NCBI RefSeq assembly: GCF_030272615.1
Contig: NC_081406.1
Span: 167,507,521-167,571,520 of the forward strand
From: Cryptomeria japonica
Taxonomy: Eukaryota > Streptophyta > Pinopsida > Cupressales > Cupressaceae
Length of the DNA: 64,000 nucleotides
Reading direction: 5' to 3'
The position numbers and the translations under genes were made by a program. This document shows positions 21,753 through 33,667 of this stretch, one piece after another. Numbering within the stretch: position 1 is the stretch's first letter; every line of letters starts with the position of its first letter. The notes under the pieces are model-generated. The model was not told the DNA's origin. It searched no databases and saw only the letters and a program-made list of their open reading frames with translations.

Positions 21753-24190
21753 TGATAAATTTTGGCATTGTGTTGTCATTGATGTCAACCAGTATAGGTT
21801 GACTACCGGTATAAGAGATGTATGTGCAACACTGTCCTGAAGGAGTATAGGATGAGATATCTTTGATATCACCTTGTGTTGCAGAACATCGATAAGGTAA
21901 GGAAGAGAATGTCATTCAGAGGAATGATCACTAGAGTCACTGGTAGACAAGTTAGTGTTTAACCTATATGGATGAAATGGACAAGTTACCGATATAGTCT
22001 GCCATCAGTAAGGAAAGGATGTTAACTAGCAAAGAGTTGTGTTGATAGTGAGTAGCTGCCAACTGGCAAGCTCATGAATAGTGTACAAGCAGGATGAGCA
22101 AGGTGCTTGAGCTATTATTTGTGATGAAGAGGTAGAATCTTACCTGAATCACATCAACATAGGAGAAGAAGGATGTACAGGTCACTGACATGCTATGTGG
22201 ATAAAGAACAACAAGACTCCCACCGGATGAAGATGCAATCACCATGTGATGAGATGACTGATAGTGAATTTGCCCACACTGGATCACATGTGCCTATTTA
22301 AAGATATGTTGCACAAGAAAGGAAGCCACATGAGTGCATTGAAGGATTCAGATGACAAGGACTCACCTCCATCAGTAAGTGGATCTTATCTCCTATTATG
22401 CAAAGTGTGCATCATAGTTTTGTGAGACAAGGAAGAAGAGGTAAAGGCGGATGTTTGAAGGCTCACACCAGATTTGTCGGTGAATCAAAGGAATTCCTCA
22501 TGTGCATAAGATTAGGGATATGCACTGAATTGACAAAGAAGGCATGTTGTGTTGCTGGTATAGATGATGAGTGATGGGTTTGACAAACCAGTTGAGATAT
22601 GATCCGAGCTGATCAGGAAGAAGGAAAGGCTGAGAAGATGTAGTCAAAAGAAAATGACTGGATTGAAGATGGATTTTGATTGAAGGTTGATGACATGGTG
22701 TCATCAAGAGTGTTTACCGGTATTTAAGTACACCGATAATAAGGACAAGGTGCAGATGTAGAAGACTTCCCATCTGATGAAGATGTGCATAAGGTAGGCT
22801 AGCAAGTGTGCTAACTAGTCGAGTGTTCCATCAGAAGAGAAGTAGAGTGAAAGGTTGATGACATATTGATTTGAGGGTTTAACTGATAGGGTTAGTAAGC
22901 TGGTAGATGAACTTGGTAATGGAGTTGGTCAGTGATCTAATCCATATCGATGCAGATGTTTAAACAAAGGTGGATGCTGACATAGTTGCCACGTGGAGAT
23001 GAAGTGGCACACATGTAGAGGTCAGTGAAGTTTTTTTGAGGGATAGGTGTTCCTAAAAATGTGCATTTAATATGGAGCCCATGATTTGTGGATCAGATCA
23101 AAGGAGTGCAGATCAAGGAAGAGTGAATGACAGAGAAAGATCAGGGAGTTGGTGGCACTTGAATCAAAGCAAGAAAATCAGATTGTGAGAAAACCTTGAG
23201 AAGGAAACAATAGAGATATTAATGGCCTTTTGACAGATGCAGATCAAGATATAGGGCCATGGTTGCTAAGTTTAGAAAACATGTATTGGAAGGAATGCTA
23301 ATGGCAGTAATGTGCAGATAGGTGTCTGGGAAAAAAATCAGATAAGATCCGATTGGATTTGCTTTGCCTCGAGGTTGATGAGGAAGCCCTAACCGCCTAG
23401 AATTTGAATTAGCTTTTGGTGAGAAGACCAAGCTATAAATATGCAAGTCAAATATATTGTTTAGTGTTGCTAAAGAGGAGAGCGTTGCTTCTGCATATGA
23501 GAGAAAATTAGTCAAGTTCTCAATGAGTATCTGAAGAGTGACTGAGTGTGAGGGAGAACTAGGTTGAAGTGAGAGAACCGGTAGCAGTGAGAGAACTAGT
23601 AATGTCCATATCGGTAGAGAAGAAGTGAAGGTAACTATAGAGAAGGAAGGCATAGAACCAACAGAGTGTAGTACCAATGGAGAGAAGCAAAGAGAAGAGG
23701 CAACCATAAGAGAGAACCGACAAAGAGAGAACCAACAGTGAACTAGACAAAAGATCTAATAGAGAGGTTTGAAGAAGAGTTACAAAACCCATTTGTAACA
23801 AGAAGATAACTTTAGTATAAAAGTGTGTTTTTGTATTCACTGAGTTGGATCTTGATGCATGGGTTGCAGCTCCTTGGGTTGATGCCCTAAATCAGGGGTT
23901 GGTGCTCCTTGGGTTGGTGCCCTAAACATTGCAATCAGGGATTGATTGTGAGGCTAGATTGGAGCAATAGTCTCCAACAACATTTCTCACTGAGTTTTTT
24001 TCCCATCTTGGGTTTTCCTCATATATGCTAGTGTTAAGTGATGTCCATCTTGTGTGAATGCATTTTTAATTAGTCTCCTCACTATCCAGTATGTTTGCAT
24101 TCAGTTAGATTTATTATCCAGTATACTCACATAAGGTTGTTTAAGGGAAAAGTTTAAGGACCACTAATTCACCCCCCTCTCAGTGGTGCA
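21753..24190 (+). mobile_element. E: very long solo LTR (about 2.4 kb) inside the Copia-D LTR
   Basis: The insert interrupts the Copia-D right LTR. Its right end carries the copia-type LTR module in plus orientation (cccatcttgggttttcctca near 24003; attcacccccctctcagtgg near 24169). There is no PBS, PPT or pol sequence, so I read it as one long LTR left by recombination. A clear TATA box (CTATAAATATGC) is at 23433. Left start TGATAAATTTTGGC and right end GTGGTGCA are approximate by a few bases. A TSD may be TGCAA/TATAA, both decayed from TACAA. The 162-codon minus frame at 23219-23707 is low-complexity and not a gene. Confidence 0.65.
23433..23444 (+). promoter_or_regulatory. TATA box of solo LTR E
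   Basis: CTATAAATATGC lies about 1.7 kb into the LTR, ahead of the leader module, which is where the LTR promoter is expected. Activity cannot be judged from sequence. Confidence 0.5.
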
Positions 24191-25444
24191 TTGTGTATAA
24201 CAATAAAAATGATAAGAAAATTGATAGCACAACACACAACACCAATATTTTGTTGTGGAAAAATTAATTAAGGGAAAAACCATAGTGGGAACCTACCCAC
24301 AATTAGATGATACTCTACAGTAGTATATGAAAATGACAATGGGGAATGCAAATGCATTTAGGCTCACTATCTAGAGCTCAGTGCTCAAAATATAATAACC
24401 TAGAAAGATACAATCCTTAGGGAAGATTCACTACCTTACAAGGAAGTCTCACTGGTTTTCAAAATATTTGGACAACAATCCAGAATCAAATTAACTAAAA
24501 TAATATCATCTATAAATGCTTGATGAGAATTTAGATTAAGCACATTTGTCCATTCTACAACTCTTCAATCTTTGTTCAATCACAAAGTCGAAGGATGTAT
24601 TCACTTGTTCACAGCTTTACCATTCTTTGATAATGCAGACACTTCATTGACACCTAATTTACATGACTATACCATCTATATATACCGATCATCAACTTTG
24701 ACAACAAGGTCAGCCAAACCCTCAACTCTCAATTACAAAATTAGATCACATGATACAAAGATCAACCACCAGACCAATATTATGATATTCATGACATAAC
24801 ATGGACCTAAACTAAATGCACAAACATGCGACACCACCAGAATCAACTCCAAGATCAACTGTAACATGCTACACCACCAAATAGGTTTCATATCATGAAG
24901 AACACCACTGGATAAAAAAAACAACAAAACCATGCAGATCATGAAAACAAATAGGACATAATTAGGAAACACCAACAAGAACCTTAGAATCATCTGTAAC
25001 AACTGCACCAACACCACTTATCAAATCTTCATCAATCAACATCTGAAACTCAAGAACACTCAAAAAACATCAACTATCATGAGGAAAGATAACTTGTGGA
25101 GCACCAAATCGTGATCCATCTAAAATTAAGATACACATGAACATCCCAAACAATCTCGCAAAACCACAACTCAAGATCTGATCACACTGGAATATATTGG
25201 AGGAAATATCAAACTCTGCAAAGCATTGATCAGAAGAATCAAACTATAAACCAGATCATATGATATGATCAATTAAGCTCTTGAATCACTGAAACCAATA
25301 CATAAAGTTATAATTATACTAGAAATATTCCATATACCGAACCATGATCCCAATGAACCCATTTGTAACCACTGAAGCAATAAATCATAGGAATGTGTTG
25401 ACATCAACGACAACAACATATCCTAGCAGTAGCAATGTCCAACA
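24191..25444 (-). mobile_element. Copia-D 5' LTR, second fragment
   Basis: It matches 15816-17075 from AACAATAAAAATGATAAG onward, including the inverted leader module (gggaaaaaccatagtgggaa). It ends CCAACA at 25444 and is followed by TSD ATCCA. Confidence 0.85.
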
Positions 25445-27464
25445 ATCCATCTAATAAACTCTAAATTTCTTATAAGAAGAAAATGCAAATAAAATATGTA
25501 TAGCTTCCACTCTTGCTACTGGAGAAATTTTTTATTCAAAATATACTCCTTCCACTTGAGAATATCCTTTACATACTAGTCTTGCTTTATTTCTTGTGAC
25601 TTGTCCTTGCTCATTTAGTTTGTTCCTGAATACCCATTTAGTTCCTATCACATTCTTGTCCATTGGTCTAGGTACCAACTCCCATGTCTTGTTCTTTTGA
25701 ATCTAGTTTAGTTCTTCTTCCATTGCTTTTACCCAACTCTCATCTTTACTTGCTTCTTCAAAAGTCTTCATCTCAGTCATCAATAGAAAATAGTAGTTGG
25801 CTTCTTCTTATGCTTCTACAATTTTTCTTCTTGTCTAAATACATTTTTCCTTGTCTTCAATAACCCAATTCTTTGAATGATGCTTCTGGTCATACTTAAT
25901 AGGAATTTTTGTTGTGTCTCCTCTTCTTCCTCTTCATTTGTTTCCTTCTCCTTTTTCTCTTCCAGATAACTTGTCTTCTTTGTAATTGCCAGAACAATCT
26001 CAACACTCTATGTAAGAAAACATTTGTTTTCTTTTTTATTCTTGATTTAGTATAAATTTCCTCTTGTTCTAACCCCTTCTACAACCTTTTTACTGATCAT
26101 TTCTTTTCTAATCATATATCTGGTACTACTAAAGAAAATTTCATAGTCTTTTCTTCGCATTTGACTAACACTTAACAAACCATGTCTTAATCCTTCAACA
26201 CAATAAATATCATCAATTTTATGCTTACCATCAATAGAAACACTTTCAACACCTGGAATAACCACACCATCTTCTCTAACAACTTTTACTGGTCCACCAT
26301 CATATCTATTGATATTAATAAACCTAACTTTGTCACTATTTATATGGTTTGAACATCTAGAATCAATGGTCCATGTATTCAGTTCTATTTTTGCAAGTGA
26401 TGAAGTGTTGACTATTTTCTCTTCTTCTAGTTTCTTTGATGCATTCTTATTTTCTTCAATTGATAAAAACAAGGATTATTCATTTGATTCATCATTAATT
26501 TCATCTTTAGATACATGTTCCTCTATAGAACATAAGCCCTTTTTCTCTCTTTTCTTAAAATTGCATCTTCTAGTTTTATTTTTCTTCTCACATCATTTGG
26601 TCTCTTAGATTATTCCCTATAAGTAAAGTGAGAAGCATAAAGTGCAATTCTACCACAAGAAAAATATTTTAGAGGTAACTAACCTTTGTTTATTCTACTG
26701 CCTTGCCGCAATCTTCTCACAAAGTTTTCTTTAGCTTAATATATATCTCCACTGCATTTTGGATCATCATGTCTAGAAACATTAAATGTTGCCTCTTTAT
26801 TTTCTCTTTTCTATTCCTCCATTTTTGAAATTTCAAAGGTTGTGAAGGTACCGGTAAGCCAATCAATGGTATACTTGCTTAAATAATTGATTTTCTATAT
26901 GGCACACCTTCTTGCTTTGTAGGATTTTGGCAGGATCAACAAGATATTTTGAACATCATCACCTTCACCCAAATGTCCACCAACAACTCTAATATCATCA
27001 ACAAGTTGAGTTACTCTATGCATATAGTTCTCAACACCATCTTCAAGCATCCTCAAATATTTATACTTCTTTACATTCATAAGTCTAGCTCGTTTTGTCT
27101 TCAAAACTCCTTCAAATGCCAAACACAACTTGTTCCATACAACTTTGGCTTCTTTTAATCCTCTTACTCTTCCAACATTGAATCACTTATACAACTATAA
27201 ATTATAGCTCTAGTTTTTGTATTAGCCTCTTGTAACTTTAACTCATCTAGAGTTTGAGGACCACCCTACAAGGGTGTATATCTGGTTCAGATAATGTCCC
27301 AAATTCCATTCTACAATGTCTCTAAATGTTCTTTCATTCTCTCCTTCTAGTACAAAATCTTTGTGCCATCGAATATTAGAACTTTGTAATACACGTCCTA
27401 CACCATAGTGGATCTACCTCAAGTGGTTAATCTTACTCAAGAGGAACCTTTCTCTGATACCAAT
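25445..27464 (-). pseudogene. Copia-C gag, protease and reverse transcriptase N-terminus
   Basis: After the Copia-D TSD the host element continues. Reverse transcriptase N-terminus sequence lies at about 25450-25760 on the minus strand (words matching YKKFRVYQ, the [11 protein letters not shown] region and NKLNEQGQ). At 26472-26047 is a protease region (WTIDSRCSNHINSDK; the DSG is now DSR) running into GVRTRGNLY, the start of the pre-integrase region. Integrase is missing between the two, so there is an internal deletion. A gag fragment is at 27128-26895 (LRMLEDGVENYMHRV, LLILPKSYKA). The PBS complement TCTGATACCAA is at 27453-27463. Confidence 0.75.
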
Positions 27465-28371
27465 TTTTAGTCCTAACACAAGGCTAAGAAGGGGGGATGA
27501 ATTAGTTCTGATTAAAATTAATAACACATAACAAATTAATCAACAACATAAAATCAACACATCAACACCAAGATTTTGTGTGGAAAACCCAAATAGGGAA
27601 AAACCACTGTGAGCACCTACCCATAATATATATCCACTATGTATATTAGATTACATTGAAAGAGCTCATTGCTTCAGACTTGCAGACCAAGGCTAACTTC
27701 TCTTGGGGTAAGATACAAAAATGACTTGTAAACTTGATGCTAACTACAATAGGGCAAGATACATCAAATTGATTTGAAAATAAGGATATCCTAATCATGA
27801 AGCTATCCTTTAACTTTGCATCAATCAACCAACATCAAAACACAAAACCCAGACCTCATCTATCAACACACTATCTCATACTTCTACCACAGCCTCATTC
27901 AAACACTACTCTTCTTCTTTGTTCTTCATTGAATTGTGCTGACTATCCTTACATCATATTCTCTACTTCATACTTCCTCATATATTACCCACACAACTCA
28001 ATCACATATATTCTTTATATACAAGATAGTTCCTCAAAACCTAAACCAAGTCAACCTAAAATAAAATACACCTTCCAGATCAAAAACACACACATGGATC
28101 CACTCTAGGAGAAATGGGGGATCAAAACACATCATCCTAAGAGCATTCCACCAATCTACAATCATCAAAACATATCCCACAATATTCCAACATGTAACAT
28201 CTCAATAGAAATAATTAACAACTAAAACATATTCTCCAATACAAACCACTCTTATGCATATCTCTACACACTATGGTGAGACCCATGACACATCAAATTA
28301 TCTTCCACAAATCATATCCAAACCCAAAAAGTAGGATTAATATAGAATATCACAACTAGCTATGATATATA

Positions 28372-29444
28372 TGTTGGCTTGATGATGATTGTAATGTATT
28401 CATCACTTGTTGTCATTGATGAAACACTCTCACACACATATATGATAACATTGACTACTGGTGTAACTTCAATTGGTTTACTCTACCAACCGGTATGTTT
28501 AAGGTCTATCTCTAACATGTACTTTGTGTCAACCAGTATGTGCCTAAGAGATAACCTGTGGTAACACTAAGTCAGCATCAAAATCAGGATGAAGATGAAG
28601 ATGAAGAAGAAGAACAAGTGGAAGATTCCATGACAATGATTCACTAGTTTTATTCCAATCGGTATTAAACTGCTCTAACTGGTATCTAATTTTGTGATGA
28701 GTTACTAGCACCATTTTTTTGGCGGTCATTTTTGTGATGAGTTATGTTTACTTGTCTAGATACACTGCATCTAGGGAATTGTGTTCCTATGACCGACATA
28801 AGGTTTGTATGTCTATTTAAAGACATCTTAGTGAATCATTTTGATGATGATAACATATAAAGAGTTGTTATGTGAAAAAGCTTTTTGTGTTAAGATGAAG
28901 AACAGTGTTGAATGTACTTAGAAGGATCTGATCAAGCAAGTTTTGTGCTACTCAGAATAGGTCAAGCCATTCTTGTTGTTCTCTAACCATTACAATGAAA
29001 TCAAATCCCTTGACCGGGTAAGCTCTAACAAGCTTCATTGTAAAAATCCTCTAACAAGGTGATCCATTAGTTTGAATTCTCATATCCTCTAATGAGGTTA
29101 CTCCTAATAGGGTAGTACTCTTAACAGGGTATAAAGCTTCTAATCAATCTTGGTATCTCTAACAAGATTCTCTCCTAGCAAAGCTATTTGTAAGACCCTA
29201 ACCGGTCAGTTTTCTATTACTGCAGATAGTTAACTTGTGAGTTCCATCTCACCATAGTTTTTACCTATTTGGGTTTTCCACGTATAAACACTTGTGTTAT
29301 GGTGGATGTTGTTATTTCATTTTGGATAGCATGTATTTTGTTTAACTGCTTGGTTAAGTTCATCTACCAGTTAGTGTTTAAAGTAGTGCAGGTTTTGGTG
29401 TCATTGATTCACCCCCCCCCCCTCAGTTCTTTTCAAGTCCATCA
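28372..29444 (+). mobile_element. Solo LTR, same family as 11993-12949
   Basis: It starts TGTTGGCTTGATGATG and ends CCATCA, with a perfect TSD ATATA (28367-28371 and 29445-29449). It has no internal region, so it is a solo LTR inside the Copia-C LTR. It is about 115 bases longer than the copy at 11993, chiefly because its leader has extra CTCTAAC..GGT repeats near 29040-29170. Confidence 0.85.
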
Positions 29445-29614
29445 ATATACTACAACATCGATATTTCTAGACCACAAAGCTAACATATCCATAATGCCAA
29501 AAACATAACCAAAGAAGATAACAATACCAAACAACATCAGTAACACTTCCTAGACTCGAACATTTTTGGAACAACCAATAGAATAACTACAACACCAACA
29601 CATCAAGATATCTT

Positions 29615-30463
29615 TGTTGGCATATGGACACTCCAATGAGACATTGTGTGTGATTGAAGGTTTTGTCATTGATGGCAACCTTGCAATCCTATGGCACTGG
29701 CAAAGCATTACACAGGCAACCTTGCAATCCTATGGCACTAGCAAGACATTCTACCAGTAAATCATTATTCAAGCAAGACAGTGCGCCGGCATCAGCAAGA
29801 CCACTCTACACCGGCACCGACACTAGCACAAAAGAAAAGATGTATACCGACACAGAGGCCGACAGGATTTTTGATATGTAATATTTTGTTTATTATTATA
29901 AGCCGACTTGGCAAATTGTAAAATGACTCTTATATATAAAAGAGATCATTGTAGACATTTGTCAGATATATATAGGTAGCATAAAGAAATTTATTAGGTA
30001 GACCTAATGTGTGAATTATAGGTCAAGGGTATATGTAAAGAATAGAGCAAGAATCGTACTGAATATGGCATTGAAGATGCTATTGTAAAGGAGTACAGAA
30101 TATTGGATTTGTATAATCCTCATTGTAAGTCAGTGTGACTTCTTATTGAGCAGTGTGCTCTAGGCAGTTGGCCTTCCTGCATGTGTAGGCCCCTATTGTA
30201 AGTAATATTCTCTTATTGGCCAGTAAGTGAATATTGTGGGTCACAAATCCCACTGAGGTTTTTCCCACACCGGTTTTCCTCATTAAACATCTTGTGTTAT
30301 GGTGTTCTTTTCATGTGGATGTTTTTGATTCTATTAATTACATTAATTCTTGCATACCAGTATACTATTACTTTATGTTCTGCATGTTCTGTCTTAAGAA
30401 AATTACATTACCGGTCAGATACTGATTCACCCCCCCCTCTCAGTATCTATGGGAACCCTGACA
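29615..30463 (+). mobile_element. Element F 5' LTR
   Basis: It contains a short internal duplication (GCAACCTTGCAATCCTATGG at about 29678 and 29717), a TATA box TATATAAA at 29933-29940, and the shared leader module (GTTTTTCCCACACCGG, CTTGTGTTATG, CACCCCCCCCTCTCAGTA). Confidence 0.85.
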
Positions 30464-30478
30464 ATTGGTATCAGAGCA
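30464..30478 (+). other. Element F primer binding site
   Basis: ATTGGTATCAGAGCA directly follows the LTR; TGGTATCAGAGC matches the initiator methionine tRNA. Confidence 0.9.
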
Positions 30479-30557
30479 ACTGGTAGTGGATACAGGGAAA
30501 AAGGTGGAATCTGAAGCACAAACAGAGAAATCGACAGAGCTAAAGGCTCCAGAACAG

Positions 30558-31442
30558 ATGCCACCAGTAAGAAATGAAGTAGGAAAACCAGTGCTTAAGG
30601 AAATGCAAACACAAACTAACCTACCAGAGGTCAATACAAGCATGGTCATTTCCACCGATACTCAGTTTGTTGGGTCACCATCAAATGTGACTAAGGTATT
30701 ACTTGAATCCATCAAGAAAATAACTGATTGTAGCTCACAAGCTTACAAAGCAATAGATGATTCAATCCCATTTTTGAAATCAATAGCTCCTAATTGTAAT
30801 ATAGATAATAAAGATTCTTTAGGATAGTTGGATACACTATGTAAATACATTTCTGGAAATTTTGAGCAACTAAAGGTAGAATCTGTAAAGGACATTGTAG
30901 AAAAGGAGAAACAAAAATTCTTTGAGGAAGGAATTAAGAAGTGTAATAGAGATTTTGACACACTTCTACCGAAACCGTGTAGTTTGTTAAAAGAGTACAA
31001 GAATCTGTATAAAGACACATGCAAAACAAACTTCCTGACTATAGATGTAGACAAGAAGATAAGCAAGATACAAGAAGAAATAAACAAGCTTGCAGACAAT
31101 TTTGTCAACTCACCAGATTCATTATCTGTTTTTGAAGATAAGTTAGCAAATTTTGAGGAAGAATTGCTCAAATTGGAAAGAGAGAAAGAGAGAATAATAA
31201 ACAAGGCAAAACTTTTGAGATCTAAACTAAGTCCAAGATTGGACTATTTAGCATCTCTGCAAAAGGAAATCTCAGAGGCATTAACACCGGGAAGTAAAAC
31301 ACCGGCAGAGTAATTGCAGCATCTCACCGGCACTGTGACAAGAACTGAAACCACAATAAAAGATAGCAAAAAGTTTATGGATAGTATAAACTTAATTTTG
31401 GGCGATCTTCTTCAGATAATAACTACCCAACTACAAGGTTGA
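30558..31442 (+). pseudogene. Element F reading frame, coiled-coil protein of unknown function
   Basis: I do not recognise this protein. One frame runs from the PBS (30465) to a TGA at 31440. The first in-frame ATG is at 30558. It is interrupted by TAG at 30825 and TAA at 31311, and sequence after each stop stays in frame and coding-like, so the intact form had about 295 residues. The N-terminal third is Thr/Glu/Pro-rich. The central part is charged and predicted coiled-coil by eye (VDKKISKIQEEINKLADNF and FEEELLKLEREKERIINKAK). The end is amphipathic (FMDSINLILGDLLQIITTQL). It has no zinc knuckle, no DSG and no transmembrane stretch. It occupies most of the internal region. A diverged structural or accessory protein is possible but unproven. 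Confidence 0.6.
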
Positions 31443-31614
31443 GGATATGGATAGCTGAACCTACAAACTCTACTAACCTTTGTCATTGATGCCAAAGGGG
31501 GAGTAGTAGGATGAGAAAATTCAAAAAACACAGGGATCATATGCTCAGGGGGAGTCACTCACTTTTTTGGTCTACACATTTTTGGATATCTTTTTGAAAT
31601 TTCTCATGAGTGTT

Positions 31615-31638
31615 GCCATCAATGCCAAAGGGGGAGAT
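31615..31638 (+). other. Element F polypurine tract
   Basis: CCAAAGGGGGAGAT immediately precedes the 3' LTR; this purine run primes plus-strand DNA synthesis. The preceding CATCAATG is shared with other copia elements here, and the same block (GATGCCAAAGGGGGAG) occurs once more at about 31489. Confidence 0.85.
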
Positions 31639-32489
31639 TGTTGGCATATGGACACTCCAATGAGACATTGTGTGTGATTGAAGGTTTTGTCATTGATGGC
31701 AACCTTGAAATCCTATGGCACCGGAAAAGCATTACACAGGAAACCTTGCAATCCTATGGCACTAGCAAGTCAGTCTACCGACAAAGCATTATTCAAGCAA
31801 GACAGTGCACTGGCATCAGCAAGACCAGTCTACACCGACACCGGCACCGACACAGAAGAAAAGATGTATACCGACATAGAGGCCGACAGGATTTTTGATA
31901 TGTAATATTTTGTTTATTATTGTAAGACGACTTGGAAAATTGTAAAATGACTCTTGTATATAAAAGAGATCATTGTAGACATTTGTCAGATATATATAGG
32001 CAGCATAAAGAGATTTATTAGGCAAACCTAATGTGCAAATTATAGGTCAAGGGTATATGCAAAGAACAGAGCAAGAACTGGTACTGAATCTGGCATTGAA
32101 GATGCTATTGTAAAGCAGTACAGAATATTGGATTTGTATAATCCTCATTGTAAGTCAGTGTGACTTCTTATTGAGCAGTGTGCTCTAGGCAGTTGGCCTT
32201 CCTGCATGTGCTGGCCCCTATTGTAAGTAATATTCTCTTATTGGCTAGTAAGTGAATATTGTGGGTCACAAATCCCACCGAGGTTTTTCCCACACCGGGT
32301 TTCCTCATTAAAAATCTTGTGTTATGGTGTTCTTTTCATGCGGATGTTTTTGATTCTATTAATTACATTAATTCTTGCATACCGGTATACTGTTACTTTA
32401 TGTTCTGCATGTTCTTTCTTAAGGAAATTACATTACCGGTCAGATACTGATTCACCCCCCTCCTCTTAGTATCTATGGGAACCCTAACA
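31639..32489 (+). mobile_element. Element F 3' LTR
   Basis: It is near-identical in structure to the 5' LTR, with TATATAAAAGAG near 31958. The internal duplication is present, but with a few substitutions (aaccttgaaatcctatggca then aaccttgcaatcctatggca). Confidence 0.85.
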
Positions 32490-32580
32490 ATCTCTGCACC
32501 ACAAACTTTTTGAACTAATAACTATCTAGAACAACAAGTTTGACATCAATGACAACCACAACAACACATGCTTCCAAAAA

Positions 32581-33667
32581 CTAGATCCTCTATGTTAACC
32601 TTTGTATCAGAAATAATTTATTTTGAGAGCTCCTCATTTATTTTTTAATGACCTCTCCAACCTTTGAATTAGCCATTGTATCATAAACAATTTCTTTCAA
32701 TAAGTTTACTACTAATATATACAAGAAATAACTGATGATTGAGTACTTGGATTTTGATTTTCATCAATAGGGAAAAGAAATGACATTTTCTTTTTGAAAG
32801 AAGAAAAATTCTTAGAATGAGAAAATTTCTCATGAAATAATTTCTCCAAGAATGAGTTGATTAGATTCATGGATGGATGGATTCTTACTCCTTAAAAAAA
32901 GGGAGCTATCCTCTATAAGGAATTTTTGAGTGATTGGATATGCAATTTTTGTAATAGACTCTAGTTATTTTTGTGAATATTCTTAAAGAGTAAATCTCTT
33001 AAGGAAGTTCATTAATAACTAGAGATGTAGATTCTAGATTCACTTTGTATAATGTAACCTTGTTAAAATGAGCATCTTTAGAGATATGCTTGTTTAAATA
33101 TTCATTAAAAATATTTCCAATACTTTCAATCAATTCTAGATCCTCGTAGACAAAAGAATAATTTACAAGGCAATATTTAGCATTATGGCCAAAAGTGTGG
33201 CACATAGCAATATCAAGTTAGGAATTTTGAGAGATATTAGTTAATTCCAAACACCATACTTTGATTCAATAGAAAAATCTTATGAAAAGATTCATTTTCA
33301 TTCAAAAGAAAATACAATCAAACAATTTTTTGGGGGGTTTTGGAAAAAATTCATATCATGTTTTTGGAAAATTCCTAGAGATTTTCCAAAAAAAGCCAGT
33401 ATCTTAAGATTTTTATATTCTAATGGAATATATTTTAATTGAATCCAAAAGAAATATAATTGATAACAAAAGAAACAAGATTAAAGCTAGGCTCCTATAA
33501 CTGTATGTACAAACTAGAGCCATTTAAAAAATAGGATTTAACTTTGAAAACACTATCTCATTCCAATTGAGAAAACCTTTTCCTTTTCCATATAAAAATA
33601 TCTATTAGACTCACTAAACTATCATGCAACCAAGATTCTAACAAATTCATTTCAGGGATAAAGTTCC
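32581..33667. other. AT-rich interval with a possible gag zinc-knuckle relic
   Basis: No gene can be supported. On the minus strand at 33205-32999 a 68-codon frame starts MCHTFGHNAKYC. It fits the second half of a retroelement zinc knuckle (CX4HX4C), but the first Cys is absent. It may be an old gag fragment. The rest is AT-rich, with homopolymer runs (ttttttggggggttttgg near 33329) and no LTR ends that I can identify. Confidence 0.35.

Larger units (their letters stand above)
15717..25444 (-). mobile_element. Copia-D: Ty1/copia element inserted in Copia-C
   Basis: The minus-strand element has its left LTR at 15717-17075, internal region 17076-21653, and right LTR from 21654 to 25444, the last interrupted by solo LTR E. 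The TSD ATCCA is perfect (15712-15716 and 25445-25449), and the host reverse transcriptase sequence reads on across the gap. Termini are TGTTGGCAACAA and CCAACA. Internal domains in minus-strand order are gag, zinc knuckle, protease, integrase, reverse transcriptase, RNase H. All are broken by stops and frameshifts. Confidence 0.9.
29615..32489 (+). mobile_element. Element F: non-autonomous LTR element with a novel frame
   Basis: 5' LTR 29615-30463 (849 bp), PBS, internal region of about 1.2 kb, PPT, 3' LTR 31639-32489 (851 bp). Termini are TGTTGGCATATGG and ..CCTGACA/CCTAACA. Flanks ATCTT (29610-29614) and ATCTC (32490-32494) match at four of five positions; the Copia-C copy at 14170 has ATCTC. 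The two LTRs are similar by eye but clearly diverged. There is no gag, protease, integrase or reverse transcriptase. Mobilisation would need proteins from another copia element (inference). Confidence 0.85.
27465..32580 (-). mobile_element. Copia-C right LTR with nested insertions
   Basis: LTR pieces 27465-28371, 29450-29614 and 32495-32580 align in order with the left LTR at 13117-14262 (for example aacaataccaaacaacat near 29520, and tttgacatcaatgacaacca near 32539). Their total of about 1.16 kb matches the 1146-bp left copy. The gaps are the solo LTR at 28372-29444 and element F at 29615-32489. The right end is approximate. Confidence 0.8.

Noticed and set aside
23219-23707. 162-codon minus-strand frame
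   Set aside because: Ser/Leu/Pro/Thr-rich low-complexity sequence antisense to the leader of solo LTR E, with no domain.
14263-32580. Reading Copia-C, D, E and F as one very large element
   Set aside because: Perfect TSDs, separate PBS/PPT sets and continuation of host sequence across each insert show independent insertions.
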